Source of the DNA: Bacteroidales bacterium
GTDB taxonomy: Bacteria > Bacteroidota > Bacteroidia > Bacteroidales > UBA932
Assembly (NCBI GenBank): GCA_017548985.1
Contig: JAFYYW010000012.1
Coordinates: forward strand, 1-49,584
DNA length: 49,584 bases
Reading direction: 5' to 3'
In this document: positions 24,135 to 33,085 of the stretch, one piece after another
How positions within the stretch are numbered: the first letter of the stretch is position 1
How the letters are laid out: each line of letters starts with the position of its first letter
Notes under the pieces: generated by a model
The model's input: only the letters and a program-made list of their open reading frames with translations
Told to the model about the DNA's origin: nothing
Database searches by the model: none
Translations under genes and position numbers: made by a program

Positions 24135-25525
24135 CAAAGAAAGCGCTAGTCACCCTGATGGTCGTCCTCGCTTCAAGCGTGGTTGCCTCAGCCCAGAAAT
24201 ATAAATATATCGACAAGTCTGTCGCTGTTATCGGCAACGAGGTCGTGCTGATTTCCGACATCGAGGGCGCGGTCAAAGAAAGGGGAGCCCAAGGATTGGC
24301 ATCGGACCGTAATGTCCGCTGCGAGGTGCTGGAGAGCATCCTTGAGAACAAGCTTTTCCTTATGCAGGCGAGGATCGACTCCCTCTCTGTCAATCAGGAT
24401 AATGTCGAAAGCATGCTCTCCCAGAGGGTGGACCAGTTCCTGACCTATTTCGGAAGCCAGGAAAAGCTTGAGGAATATTTCGGGAAACCCCTATACCGTC
24501 TGCGTCTTGATTGGAGGGAGCAGTATGAGGAATTGAGCCTTACGCAGGAGGAGCAGGGTAATATCATCAGGACAATTCCCGAAATGACTCCTCTGGATGT
24601 CAAGGCCTATATGGACACTGTCGACACCAAGAATCTTCCTATAGTCCCGATCAAGTACCAACTCAGCCAGATATGCCTGTATCCCGATCGTGAGGCGGCT
24701 GCCCTGGCGGTGAGGGAAAAGCTCCTGGATCTCCGGGAGAGGATAATCAACGGTGAGAAATTCTCTACCCTAGCCCGTATGTATTCAGAGGATCCGGGTA
24801 GCTCCCGTAGGGGAGGTGAGCTCGGAATGGCTTCAAAGTCAATTTATTGGCCGGTTTTTTCTGATGCCGCTATGGCTCTTAAGCCAGGAGTTATCTCACA
24901 GATAGTCGAGACTCCGGACGGATTCCACATCATCGAGGTCCTGGAGAAAAACGGGGATATGTTCAATTGCCGCCATATCTTGATGAAGCCCCAGTACACG
25001 ACGGCTGACAGGGATAAGGCTTTCAAGACTCTGGACAGCTTGAGGACCGAGATTATCAACGGGGCCGTGTCTTTCCAGATGGCCGCCAATTTCTATTCTG
25101 AAGACGCTCCCACAAGGACAAACGGTGGGCAGATGTCTGACCCGAATACCGGATCGTCATATTTCGAGATCGACCAGCTCAAACCTGATGACTACAAGGC
25201 CATAAAGGATTTGAAAGAGGGTGAGATCTCCGAACCTGTCGAGTCCACTGACAACGATGGCCGTCCAGATCAGGTCAAGGACTTTGTGGTCGGAAAGACC
25301 AACTACAAGATCATCAAGGTGGACAAGATCATCCCCGCGCATACCGCGACATTCGAGAATGACTTCTCCCAGCTTCAGGAAGAGGTCAGGCGGGAGAAAC
25401 AGATGGCCGCCATCGACTCTTTCCTCAACAAGAAGATAGTGGAGACCAGGATCATCATCGATCCCATGTTCGCGGATTGTGAGTTCCGTCGTCCTGCCTG
25501 GGCCACGAAGTTCAGCGAGGAGTAA
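24131..25525 (+). CDS. surA: SurA-like periplasmic chaperone / peptidylprolyl isomerase
   Basis: A 464-residue periplasmic folding factor for outer-membrane proteins. It has a signal peptide (LVTLMVVLASSVVASAQ), then the SurA N-terminal domain (VAVIGNEVVLISDIEGAVKERG). Two parvulin domains follow: about 172-270 (YQLSQICLYPD..., FSTLARMYSEDPGSSRRGGELGM, GVISQIVETPDGFHIIEV) and about 280-385 (FNCRHILMKPQ..., FQMAANFYSEDA, TNGGQMS). Length and layout agree with SurA. The start overlaps the previous gene by four bases, and the stop overlaps the OstA-like gene by one base (TAATG). The block looks like one transcription and translation unit for outer-membrane assembly. Confidence 0.92.
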   Translation: MTKKALVTLMVVLASSVVASAQKYKYIDKSVAVIGNEVVLISDIEGAVKERGAQGLASDRNVRCEVLESILENKLFLMQARIDSLSVNQDNVESMLSQRVDQFLTYFGSQEKLEEYFGKPLYRLRLDWREQYEELSLTQEEQGNIIRTIPEMTPLDVKAYMDTVDTKNLPIVPIKYQLSQICLYPDREAAALAVREKLLDLRERIINGEKFSTLARMYSEDPGSSRRGGELGMASKSIYWPVFSDAAMALKPGVISQIVETPDGFHIIEVLEKNGDMFNCRHILMKPQYTTADRDKAFKTLDSLRTEIINGAVSFQMAANFYSEDAPTRTNGGQMSDPNTGSSYFEIDQLKPDDYKAIKDLKEGEISEPVESTDNDGRPDQVKDFVVGKTNYKIIKVDKIIPAHTATFENDFSQLQEEVRREKQMAAIDSFLNKKIVETRIIIDPMFADCEFRRPAWATKFSEE

Positions 25526-28170
25526 TGCTTCGCCGCCGGCTAATATATTCCTTCCTGTCATTGCTTCTCCCAGTGGCGCTCCACGCGCAGCTTGGAGAGA
25601 GCAAAGATAGCCTTGTGCGTCTTCTGCGCTGCGAAAAGCTTATGCAGGAGGAGGTCGGAGGGCATAGTTTCCGCCGGGCGATAGGGAATGTGTGTTTCGA
25701 GCATAATGCCACTAAGCTTCTCTGCGACACTTCTTACTGGGACGTCGACAGGGAGATAATCCAGGCCATAGGCCATGTTCGCATACTTCAGAACAACACT
25801 GTCCTGACGAGCGACAAGCTCGATTATTACATCGGCAGCAGCCTGGCCGAGTTCAGGGGAACATTGGTCCAGCTCCAGGATAAACAGAAGAACACTCTAA
25901 GGACCACTAACTTGGACTACAACACCAAGGATAGTGTGGCCGTGTTCAGGAATGGTGGCTCTTTCAGGGATAAGGACGGACAGATCATCGAGAGTGATGT
26001 GGGTCGTTACGACTCCAAAATCAAGCTTTTCCGGTTTTATAAGGATGTCAACATGTACACGGATTCCGTGTTCATCAAAACAGACGCCCTTGACTATAAC
26101 ACAGAGACCACGGTAGCTGTGTTTGGTACCGGAACCGACGCTTGGCGCGGGGATAATATGTTGACTTCCAATGCTGGAACATATGACCGCGCCGCTGATA
26201 TATTCACCTTCACCCGTGATGTCCATCTCCTGACCAAAGACCAGGAGGCCTGGTCGGACACCCTGGTTTACGAGAAAGCCTTCAACAACGCCGAGATGTT
26301 TGGCAAGGTGGAATTGCTGGATGAATCGAGAAATGTCACCGCGTTGGCCGGCCACATGCAGTATGTCGATTCCCTTGAGCGGGTGAGGATGTTGAGGAAT
26401 CCGTCGGTAATCGCTGTGTTTGAGCAAGATAATACGAAGGACACGGTGTATGTCCGGGGGGATGAGCTGATCTATTGGGCAGTGCCGAGATGTGAGGTCA
26501 AGGACTCGGAGGTCAAGAAATCCGAGACAAGGCTGAATGAATTGCAGGTGGATCCTATTTCTGAATATCGCCGCAAGGCTTATGAGGCCGCCCAGGCGGC
26601 CGCCGCGGAAGCGAGGAAGAAGATGGAGGAGGAAGATCCCAATTTCGCCGCCGGACGAAAACGAGGGGGACCGCTCGCTGATCTGGTATTCCAGGAGCCG
26701 GACACTTTGAAGGCAGGCGCTGACTCTATCGCGGTTCCGGAGGTGGGAGATTCGACAAAGATAGGTTTCCTCCAGGGACTCCGGAATGTCAGGATATTCA
26801 GGCGGGACATGCAGGTCGTCTGCGATTCCCTCGAGTATTCAGATCTTGATTCCCTCGTCCGTCTGTACCGTAATCCGATCGTGTGGAACGAGATACGCCG
26901 GCAGTATTCCGCCGACAGCATCACTGTTGTACTCAAAAACAAGAGGTTGGACAAGGCAAGCCTGATGTCCAACGCTTTCATCGTGGTTCAGGAAGACTCC
27001 ATATGTTTTGACCAGATCAAGGGCACTGAGATGATGGCCTTCTTCGATTCCACCGGCGCTCTCAGACGTTTCGACTCGATGGGAGGAGCGTCGGGTTTGT
27101 TCTTCCTTGAGGAGAAAGGTTCTTTCGCCACAGTCAACAAGTTCGAAGCCAAGATGTTGACCGCCTCCTTCAAGGATGGGTCCATCAATGACCTCCTGTA
27201 TTATGAGGGGGTCAAGAGTGACGCTTACCCGGCTGTCCAATTGAAAAAAGACGAGAGGATCCTGAAGGGTTTTGAGTGGCAACCGAAGAAGCGTCCTAAA
27301 GGACCTGAGGACATAGTCTCATACACTCCAAGGAAATCCGAGAGAAAGAAATACGAGAATATCCCCCATGCGTCTTTCACCCAGACTGAAAAGTATTTCC
27401 CGGGCCATATAGCCAACATCAACAAGATGCTGGCCCAGGCTGATTCCATCAAGCAGGCCAGGAAGGCGGAACGGGAGGCTCAAGAGGAGCTTGAGAGACT
27501 CCGGGAAAAGGAAGCCGCCGAGGCTGCCGCCGAGAAGGCCAAGGCAGAGGCGCAGGCGGCGGAGTTGGCTGAGGATGATGCCGCTGAGGTCTCTCCCGAC
27601 ACTGGGGAGGTCAAAGCCAAGGAAGATAAGACTGGTGAAGTGAAGGCAAGTGAAGGCAAAGCGACCAAAGAGAACAAGGAGACTGTGGCTCCCGCTCCGA
27701 AGGCGCCTTCCGACACTTTGGCCGCCGGCTTGGATTCATTGACCGCCGGCGTCGACACGTTATCTGCCGCGGATTCCCTTAGACTGGCCAAAGCTTACGC
27801 TGATTCTGTCAGGACCGCGAGGATGGATTCGCTGAGGAGGGCTCTCGCCGCGGACCTCGATGCTGAGAATGCGGCTAAAAAAGCGGAACAGGAGGCCAAG
27901 AGGGCTGCCAGGGACAGCATACGTCAAGCCAGGTCTGACGCCAAGGAAGCCAAATGGGCCGCTTTGGACGCCAAGGATGCCGAGAAGGCCGCCAAAAAGG
28001 CTGAGAAGCTTGCGGCCAAGAGACGTGTCCAGCTGCAGAAGATGTTGAAAGCCAAGGAGAAAACTGATGCCAGGGAACAAAAGTTCCTGGAACGCTACAA
28101 AGTGCGCTACGAGAAGAAAAAAGCAAGGCAAGATGCCGCCGCGATGAAAAAGCAGGAACGCAAAAAGTAG
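25525..28170 (+). CDS. OstA-like (LptA/LptD N-terminal fold) LPS-transport protein with a long charged tail
   Basis: An 881-residue exported protein. After a signal peptide (LIYSFLSLLLPVALHAQ), residues about 30-300 carry repeated OstA-type strands: AIGHVRILQNNTVLTSDKLDYYIGSSLAEFRG, LDYNTKDSVAVFRNGG, LDYNTETTVAVFGTG and FTRDVHLLT. A further OstA-like set (about 420-590) includes VRIFRRDMQVVCDSLEYSDLDSLVRLY. OstA-fold proteins bridge lipopolysaccharide to the outer membrane. The last 240 residues are a low-complexity Ala/Lys/Glu coiled-coil-like tail (AEKAKAEAQAAEL, DAKDAEKAAKKAEK). The start overlaps surA's stop (TAATG). In position and family it fits the Bacteroidota OstA-like gene of the LPS export pathway; the exact counterpart is uncertain. 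Confidence 0.88.
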   Translation: MLRRRLIYSFLSLLLPVALHAQLGESKDSLVRLLRCEKLMQEEVGGHSFRRAIGNVCFEHNATKLLCDTSYWDVDREIIQAIGHVRILQNNTVLTSDKLDYYIGSSLAEFRGTLVQLQDKQKNTLRTTNLDYNTKDSVAVFRNGGSFRDKDGQIIESDVGRYDSKIKLFRFYKDVNMYTDSVFIKTDALDYNTETTVAVFGTGTDAWRGDNMLTSNAGTYDRAADIFTFTRDVHLLTKDQEAWSDTLVYEKAFNNAEMFGKVELLDESRNVTALAGHMQYVDSLERVRMLRNPSVIAVFEQDNTKDTVYVRGDELIYWAVPRCEVKDSEVKKSETRLNELQVDPISEYRRKAYEAAQAAAAEARKKMEEEDPNFAAGRKRGGPLADLVFQEPDTLKAGADSIAVPEVGDSTKIGFLQGLRNVRIFRRDMQVVCDSLEYSDLDSLVRLYRNPIVWNEIRRQYSADSITVVLKNKRLDKASLMSNAFIVVQEDSICFDQIKGTEMMAFFDSTGALRRFDSMGGASGLFFLEEKGSFATVNKFEAKMLTASFKDGSINDLLYYEGVKSDAYPAVQLKKDERILKGFEWQPKKRPKGPEDIVSYTPRKSERKKYENIPHASFTQTEKYFPGHIANINKMLAQADSIKQARKAEREAQEELERLREKEAAEAAAEKAKAEAQAAELAEDDAAEVSPDTGEVKAKEDKTGEVKASEGKATKENKETVAPAPKAPSDTLAAGLDSLTAGVDTLSAADSLRLAKAYADSVRTARMDSLRRALAADLDAENAAKKAEQEAKRAARDSIRQARSDAKEAKWAALDAKDAEKAAKKAEKLAAKRRVQLQKMLKAKEKTDAREQKFLERYKVRYEKKKARQDAAAMKKQERKK

Positions 28171-28245
28171 CCAAAGAGAATCGGTCTGCGTGAATTGTGG
28201 TGTATCTCAGCGCATTATTCCACCAAAAGAGGAAGCACTTTTTTT

Positions 28246-28253
28246 TATATTTA
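28246..28253 (+). promoter_or_regulatory. Possible -7 element before the first GH92 gene
   Basis: TATATTTA differs from TAnnTTTG only in the last base. A transcription start near 28260 would exclude the longer upstream reading of the GH92 gene and supports the GTG start at 28278. The gap after the OstA-like stop is otherwise featureless. Confidence 0.35.
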
Positions 28254-28277
28254 TTTTCCACTAATAACGCTGAAATC

Positions 28278-31139
28278 GTGACACCCTTTTGCAAACTCAC
28301 ACTTTGCGTCGCTCTGGCTGCGGTCGCAGTCTCATGCGGGCATGTTTCAGACTCCGGAATAGTCTCCAAGGCTGATCCTTTCGTCGGGACAGGATTCCAT
28401 GGTCATACATATCCAGGCGCCACCACTCCTTTCGGAATGGTCCAGCTCAGCCCTGACACCAGGAACAAGACCTGGGATGGCTGTTCTGGTTATCATTACA
28501 GCGATTCTACCATTCTCGGATTCTCGCATACCCATATTAGCGGAACCGGATGCGCCGATCTAGGTGATTTCCTGTTCCTTCCCTTCCTGGGGAAAGATAT
28601 CCCGGAGAGTCTGCCTTTCTCTCATAACGATGAGAAAGCTTCTCCCGGCTACTATAAGGTCGCTTTCCCTGAGGCTGGAATCACGGCTGAATTGACAGCC
28701 ACGACCAGGACCGGGCTCCACCGTTACACATTCAAAGGTAAGGGTGAGCGCCATGTGCTGATTGACTTGGCCTACAATATCGGGGAGACTCATCCTGATC
28801 AGATATTCTTTGAGCCGGAAGGCAATTCCGTCCTCTTGGGTGGCCGCCATGTTAGCGGATGGGCTCCGGACAGGTACATATTCTTCTACGCCAGATTCTC
28901 AGTTCCTTTCTCATCTTCAGAGCCGTTGGAAGGGGATAGGGTGCTGCTTACATTCCCTGAGTCCACAAACGAGATCACCATCTGCGTCGGAATCTCCCAG
29001 GTTGGCACTGCCGGGGCCCAGAAGAATCTTGAGGCAGAGGTTGGCACAAAGGATTTTGACGCGGTCAGGGCCGAGTCCGCCAAAGTTTGGGCGGAAGCGT
29101 TGGGTTCCATAAAGGTTGAGGGCGGAAGCAAGGAGGCGACCGCTAATTTCTATTCCGCGCTTTATCACTGCATGGTATCGCCTAACAGGGGGGACGATGT
29201 GGACGGACGTTATCGTGATTTCCGTCAGAATATTGTCCGGGTTCCAGAGGGCAGGGCGTTCTATTCAACCCTTTCCCTTTGGGACACTTTCCGCAGCTGG
29301 AATCCTTTGATGACCATCATCAACCAGCCTCTTGTGGCTGACATGGCTTTCAGCTTGCTTGACATGGCTGAAAAAGACGATAGGCTTCCCATGTGGCCTC
29401 TGGCAAGTTCCGACACGCGTTGCATGATCGGCTATCACGCCGTCTCCATGCTTGCTGACGCGTGGCTCCATCTCCATTCTTTCGATTGTGACGAGGCATT
29501 GGAAGCCATGATAACGGCCTCCAATACGGACGAGTGTTCTGATTTGTATAATGAATACGGGTACATTCCCGCGAACAGCCAGGCGGAGTCGGTCTCAAGG
29601 ACTCTGGAATTCGCGTATGACGACTGGTGCATCGCTTTCATGGCCGAGGCTATGGGGAAAGATGATATCGCCGCGGAATATTATTCCAGGGCCCGCCGTT
29701 ATTCCAGTGTCTTTGACGCCGCGACCGGTTTCATGCGCGGAAAGTCTGTGGAAGGGAACTGGATGTCGCCCTTTAACCCGATAGGAAGTTCCCGTGACTT
29801 CACCGAAGGCATTCCTTGGCAGTTCCGTTTCTTTGTTCCCCACGATTTCCAGGGCCTTACCGCTTTGATGGGTGGTAAGGAGGCTATGACCGCCGCTCTC
29901 GACTCCCTGTTCACTTATGACGAGAGGGATCCCGGCACAAGGATCGGGGACATGACCGGACTTTTCGGCCAATATGCCCACGGCAATGAGCCCAGCCACA
30001 ACATGACCTATCTCTACAACTTCCTCGGACAGCCATCGAAGTCGCAAAAGTATGTGCGTCAGATGCTTGATGAGATGTATTCACCGACTCCGGAAGGGAT
30101 TTCCGGTAACGAGGATTGTGGCCAGATGTCGGCGTGGTACGTGCTCTCCGCTCTTGGAATATATCCTATCTGCCCCGGTACCGGAGAGTTTGTCCTCTCC
30201 GCTCCTTTGTTTAAGAAAGCTTCCTTGTGGCCGGATTCCGAGACGGAGCTTGTCATTACGGCTGATCATCCGGAATATCCTTATATCAAGTCGGTCACAT
30301 TCAACGGAGAACCTCTTGACGCGCTCTTCATCACTTTTGACCAGTTGATGGAAGGCGGTGTCTTGGCCTTTGAGTTGACCGAAGAGCCTTCTCATGACCG
30401 TGATAATCTGCGGGCCCCTTACTCTATGACCACCGGAGACCAGGTCTCGATGCCGTTCTTCTATGGCGATCCGAGTTATTATGAGGGAGAGTTGGAGGTG
30501 AACCTGCAGAGCAGGACCGAGGGAGCCACCATCAGATATACTCTTGACGGAAGCGATCCTGACGAGAACTCAAAGGTATTCGAGGCTCCTTTCAAGATCA
30601 AGGATGATCTGATTATTTCCGCCAAGGCCTTCAAGGATGGACTCCAGGACAGCGATCTCATGAGAGTCCACGCTTACCCCGCCATCTTTATTCCCGCTTC
30701 CAACGTGTCCGGCCTGAAGCCCGGTTGCGAATATACCTACCATATAGGGGAGTTCACCTGCACCGCGGATGTGCGGGCAAGTAAGGTCGTCTCATCTGGA
30801 ATCATGGAGACGCCTTCCATCAGAAACGCTCCCGATGAGGATCATTTCGGATATGTGTTCACAGGCTATCTGGACATCCCTTCTGACGGGATCTGGAGTT
30901 TCGCTGTCAGGAGCGATGATGGTGGCCTGCTGGAGATTGACGGCAAGGTGGTGGTGGATAATGACGGTTCCCACTCCGCTTTCACCGCGACGGGCCGGAT
31001 TCCTTTGAAGAAAGGCATGCATCCTTTCCGCCTGTCCTATCTTGAGGATTATGAGGGCCAGTCACTGTTCTGGGCCTGGATGCCACAAGGCGGGAGCAGG
31101 ATCGGAATGATTCCGAAAGAGGCTGTTTGGCATAAATAA
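28278..31139 (+). CDS. GH92 alpha-mannosidase with CHB_HEX_C-like and PA14-like tail domains
   Basis: A 953-residue lipoprotein (GTG start at 28278, lipobox AVSC) of glycoside hydrolase family 92, calcium-dependent inverting exo-alpha-mannosidases. Family marks include PFVGTGFHGHTYPGATTPFG, GFSHTHISGTG, FYSTLSLWDTFRSWNPL, the YAHGNEPSHN motif with the expected acid E571, and GNEDCGQMSAWYVLSALG with D613 in the base pair. After the catalytic region, a chitobiase/hexosaminidase C-terminal-like domain (ATIRYTLDGSDPDENS) and a PA14-like domain (DHFGYVFTGYLDIPSDGIWSF, LLEIDGKVVVDN) fill about 750-953; both probably bind glycan. The GTG start is chosen because it gives a lipoprotein signal peptide. 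It opens the enzyme block of the locus, 11 bases before the GDPD-phosphatase fusion gene. Confidence 0.93.
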   Translation: MTPFCKLTLCVALAAVAVSCGHVSDSGIVSKADPFVGTGFHGHTYPGATTPFGMVQLSPDTRNKTWDGCSGYHYSDSTILGFSHTHISGTGCADLGDFLFLPFLGKDIPESLPFSHNDEKASPGYYKVAFPEAGITAELTATTRTGLHRYTFKGKGERHVLIDLAYNIGETHPDQIFFEPEGNSVLLGGRHVSGWAPDRYIFFYARFSVPFSSSEPLEGDRVLLTFPESTNEITICVGISQVGTAGAQKNLEAEVGTKDFDAVRAESAKVWAEALGSIKVEGGSKEATANFYSALYHCMVSPNRGDDVDGRYRDFRQNIVRVPEGRAFYSTLSLWDTFRSWNPLMTIINQPLVADMAFSLLDMAEKDDRLPMWPLASSDTRCMIGYHAVSMLADAWLHLHSFDCDEALEAMITASNTDECSDLYNEYGYIPANSQAESVSRTLEFAYDDWCIAFMAEAMGKDDIAAEYYSRARRYSSVFDAATGFMRGKSVEGNWMSPFNPIGSSRDFTEGIPWQFRFFVPHDFQGLTALMGGKEAMTAALDSLFTYDERDPGTRIGDMTGLFGQYAHGNEPSHNMTYLYNFLGQPSKSQKYVRQMLDEMYSPTPEGISGNEDCGQMSAWYVLSALGIYPICPGTGEFVLSAPLFKKASLWPDSETELVITADHPEYPYIKSVTFNGEPLDALFITFDQLMEGGVLAFELTEEPSHDRDNLRAPYSMTTGDQVSMPFFYGDPSYYEGELEVNLQSRTEGATIRYTLDGSDPDENSKVFEAPFKIKDDLIISAKAFKDGLQDSDLMRVHAYPAIFIPASNVSGLKPGCEYTYHIGEFTCTADVRASKVVSSGIMETPSIRNAPDEDHFGYVFTGYLDIPSDGIWSFAVRSDDGGLLEIDGKVVVDNDGSHSAFTATGRIPLKKGMHPFRLSYLEDYEGQSLFWAWMPQGGSRIGMIPKEAVWHK

Positions 31140-31150
31140 TAACACAAAAT

Positions 31151-33085
31151 ATGCGTAAGTTACTGATAATCACTTTTTCGCTGGCAATGTGCCTGACTCT
31201 CCAGGCGCAGCGTCCGATAGCGTATCATTCCCACAACGACTATAACCGTATCGCGCCATTCTGGGAGGCGTATTCCCAGCATTGCACCTCGATTGAGGCG
31301 GACGTGTTCCTTCAAGATGGTGAGATTCTGGTCGCCCACAACCGCAAAGACATAACAGCTGACCGGAGCCTGAGGACAATGTACATCGAGCCTATTGTCA
31401 AGGTGTTCCGTGAGAATGGCGGCAAGATGTGGAAGGAAAATGACGACCTTCTTCAGCTGGTTGTCGACCTTAAGAGCTCGGACGCTCTTCCGGGAGTTGT
31501 GTCCATTGCCGGGGAGTTCCCGGATGTGTTCGCTGTCGAGAATGGCGTCAGGATAGTGATTACCGGCGGGTATCCGGCTCCGGCTGATTATGACAAGTGG
31601 CCTTCCTGGCTCTGGTATGACGGTGACTTTACGAACGGGAAGCTTGAGTACACCCCGGACCAGTTAAAGCATATCGCTATGATTAGCACCGACTTCCGCA
31701 AGTTCGCCAAGAAGTGGAACGGTAAAGGAAGGATGATTAATTCTGAACTTGAAGCTGTTACTGCCGCCATAGAGGCTGTACATGATATAGGGAAACCAAT
31801 CCGCTTCTGGGACGCGCCTGAAGGTACCACAGCTTATTTCACCTTCCACAGGCTCGGGGTGGATATAATCAATACAGACTATCCCGCCAAGTGCGCTCTT
31901 TTCTTTGATGACTGGACCAACAAGAACTTCAGGATGGGACGCCATGCCGTCCAGTCTGGAGTCACCGGGACAAAAAAGCTGGACAAAGCGACCCGTGATT
32001 TCCAAGGTTTCCAAAATGAGAAAATGCAGCTGGACAAGGGAATAGCCGTATATACTCCCACTTACAGGAATGACGGTTCCACCAAGAAAGTGAGGAATGT
32101 CATATACCTTATCGGAGACGGTATGGGACTGAATCAGATACTGTCCGGGGCTTATGCTAATGGCCGTGACCTTTCTATGCTGAGAATGAAGAACATGGGT
32201 CTTCAGTTCTACAATCCAAACGACGATTTCATCGGGGATTCCGCTTCCGGAGGCAGCGCTTTGGCGACCGGTGAGATCTCATGGACCCGCCATATTGCCG
32301 CCAACGAGGACGGATCGGTGGAGTATCCTTCTTTGAGCGACTATTTCCACGCCCAAGGCAAGGCTGTCGGAGTTGTCACATTGGGTGACCTGGCCGATGC
32401 CACTCCCAGTGTTTTCTATGCTCACACAGCCGAACGCGACAGTATCGATAAGGTGACTCGGTACTTGGCCACAAACAAGACCCTTGACCTTCTTGCCGGA
32501 AGCGGGACCGATTATTTCGAGGATCCCCGTGAGGATGGTTTCGACCTTATGAACGCGATCAAGGCTAACGGATTCAACTACACTCATGACGCTTTGAGTG
32601 TCAGTTCCATTCCTGGCAGAGTTATTTGCGCGGACCAGAGGATGGGGGCCTATGCCCGTCAGGAGACTTTGAGTTTCCTTGCTGACATAACCAAGGAGTC
32701 GATAGCCAAACTTCAGAAATCCTCAAAGAAGGGGTTCTTCCTTATGGTCGAGGGAGCTAAGATCGACTATGCCGGTCATTCAGACTGCCTGCCCGCCTCG
32801 ATTATAGAGACTCTGAGTTTTGATTTGGCCGTGGCAGAGGCACTTAAGTTCGCTGATAGCAATGGGGAGACACTTGTCGTGGTGACTGCGGATCACGAGA
32901 CTGGAGGACTGACCATACTTGATGGAGACCTTGAAACCGGTCACGTGCTGGCCATATACAACTCAGACGACCACACCCCGCTAGCTTTGCCGGTGTTCGC
33001 TTATGGGCCCGGATCACAGGAGTTCAAGGGAACTTATATGAATTACGACATCGCTCGCGCGATCAAACGGATAGTTAAGAAATGA
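31151..33085 (+). CDS. Fused GDPD-like / alkaline phosphatase protein, exported
   Basis: A 644-residue two-domain protein with a signal peptide (cleaved after LTLQAQ). The N-terminal half (about 22-260) has a PI-PLC/GDPD-type TIM-barrel pattern: YHSHNDYN (H26), TSIEADVFLQDGEI (E49, D51) and ILVAHN (H63). The C-terminal half (about 312-644) is an alkaline phosphatase-superfamily domain: VIYLIGDGMGLN (D323), GDSASGGSALATGE with the phosphorylated S364, FFLMVEGAKIDYAGHS and VVTADHETGGL, which supply the metal ligands. The two activities together could cleave a phosphodiester and then remove the remaining phosphate. It lies 11 bases after a GH92 gene and overlaps the next gene by four bases. Individual domain calls are firm; the substrate is inferred. 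Confidence 0.9.
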   Translation: MRKLLIITFSLAMCLTLQAQRPIAYHSHNDYNRIAPFWEAYSQHCTSIEADVFLQDGEILVAHNRKDITADRSLRTMYIEPIVKVFRENGGKMWKENDDLLQLVVDLKSSDALPGVVSIAGEFPDVFAVENGVRIVITGGYPAPADYDKWPSWLWYDGDFTNGKLEYTPDQLKHIAMISTDFRKFAKKWNGKGRMINSELEAVTAAIEAVHDIGKPIRFWDAPEGTTAYFTFHRLGVDIINTDYPAKCALFFDDWTNKNFRMGRHAVQSGVTGTKKLDKATRDFQGFQNEKMQLDKGIAVYTPTYRNDGSTKKVRNVIYLIGDGMGLNQILSGAYANGRDLSMLRMKNMGLQFYNPNDDFIGDSASGGSALATGEISWTRHIAANEDGSVEYPSLSDYFHAQGKAVGVVTLGDLADATPSVFYAHTAERDSIDKVTRYLATNKTLDLLAGSGTDYFEDPREDGFDLMNAIKANGFNYTHDALSVSSIPGRVICADQRMGAYARQETLSFLADITKESIAKLQKSSKKGFFLMVEGAKIDYAGHSDCLPASIIETLSFDLAVAEALKFADSNGETLVVVTADHETGGLTILDGDLETGHVLAIYNSDDHTPLALPVFAYGPGSQEFKGTYMNYDIARAIKRIVKK

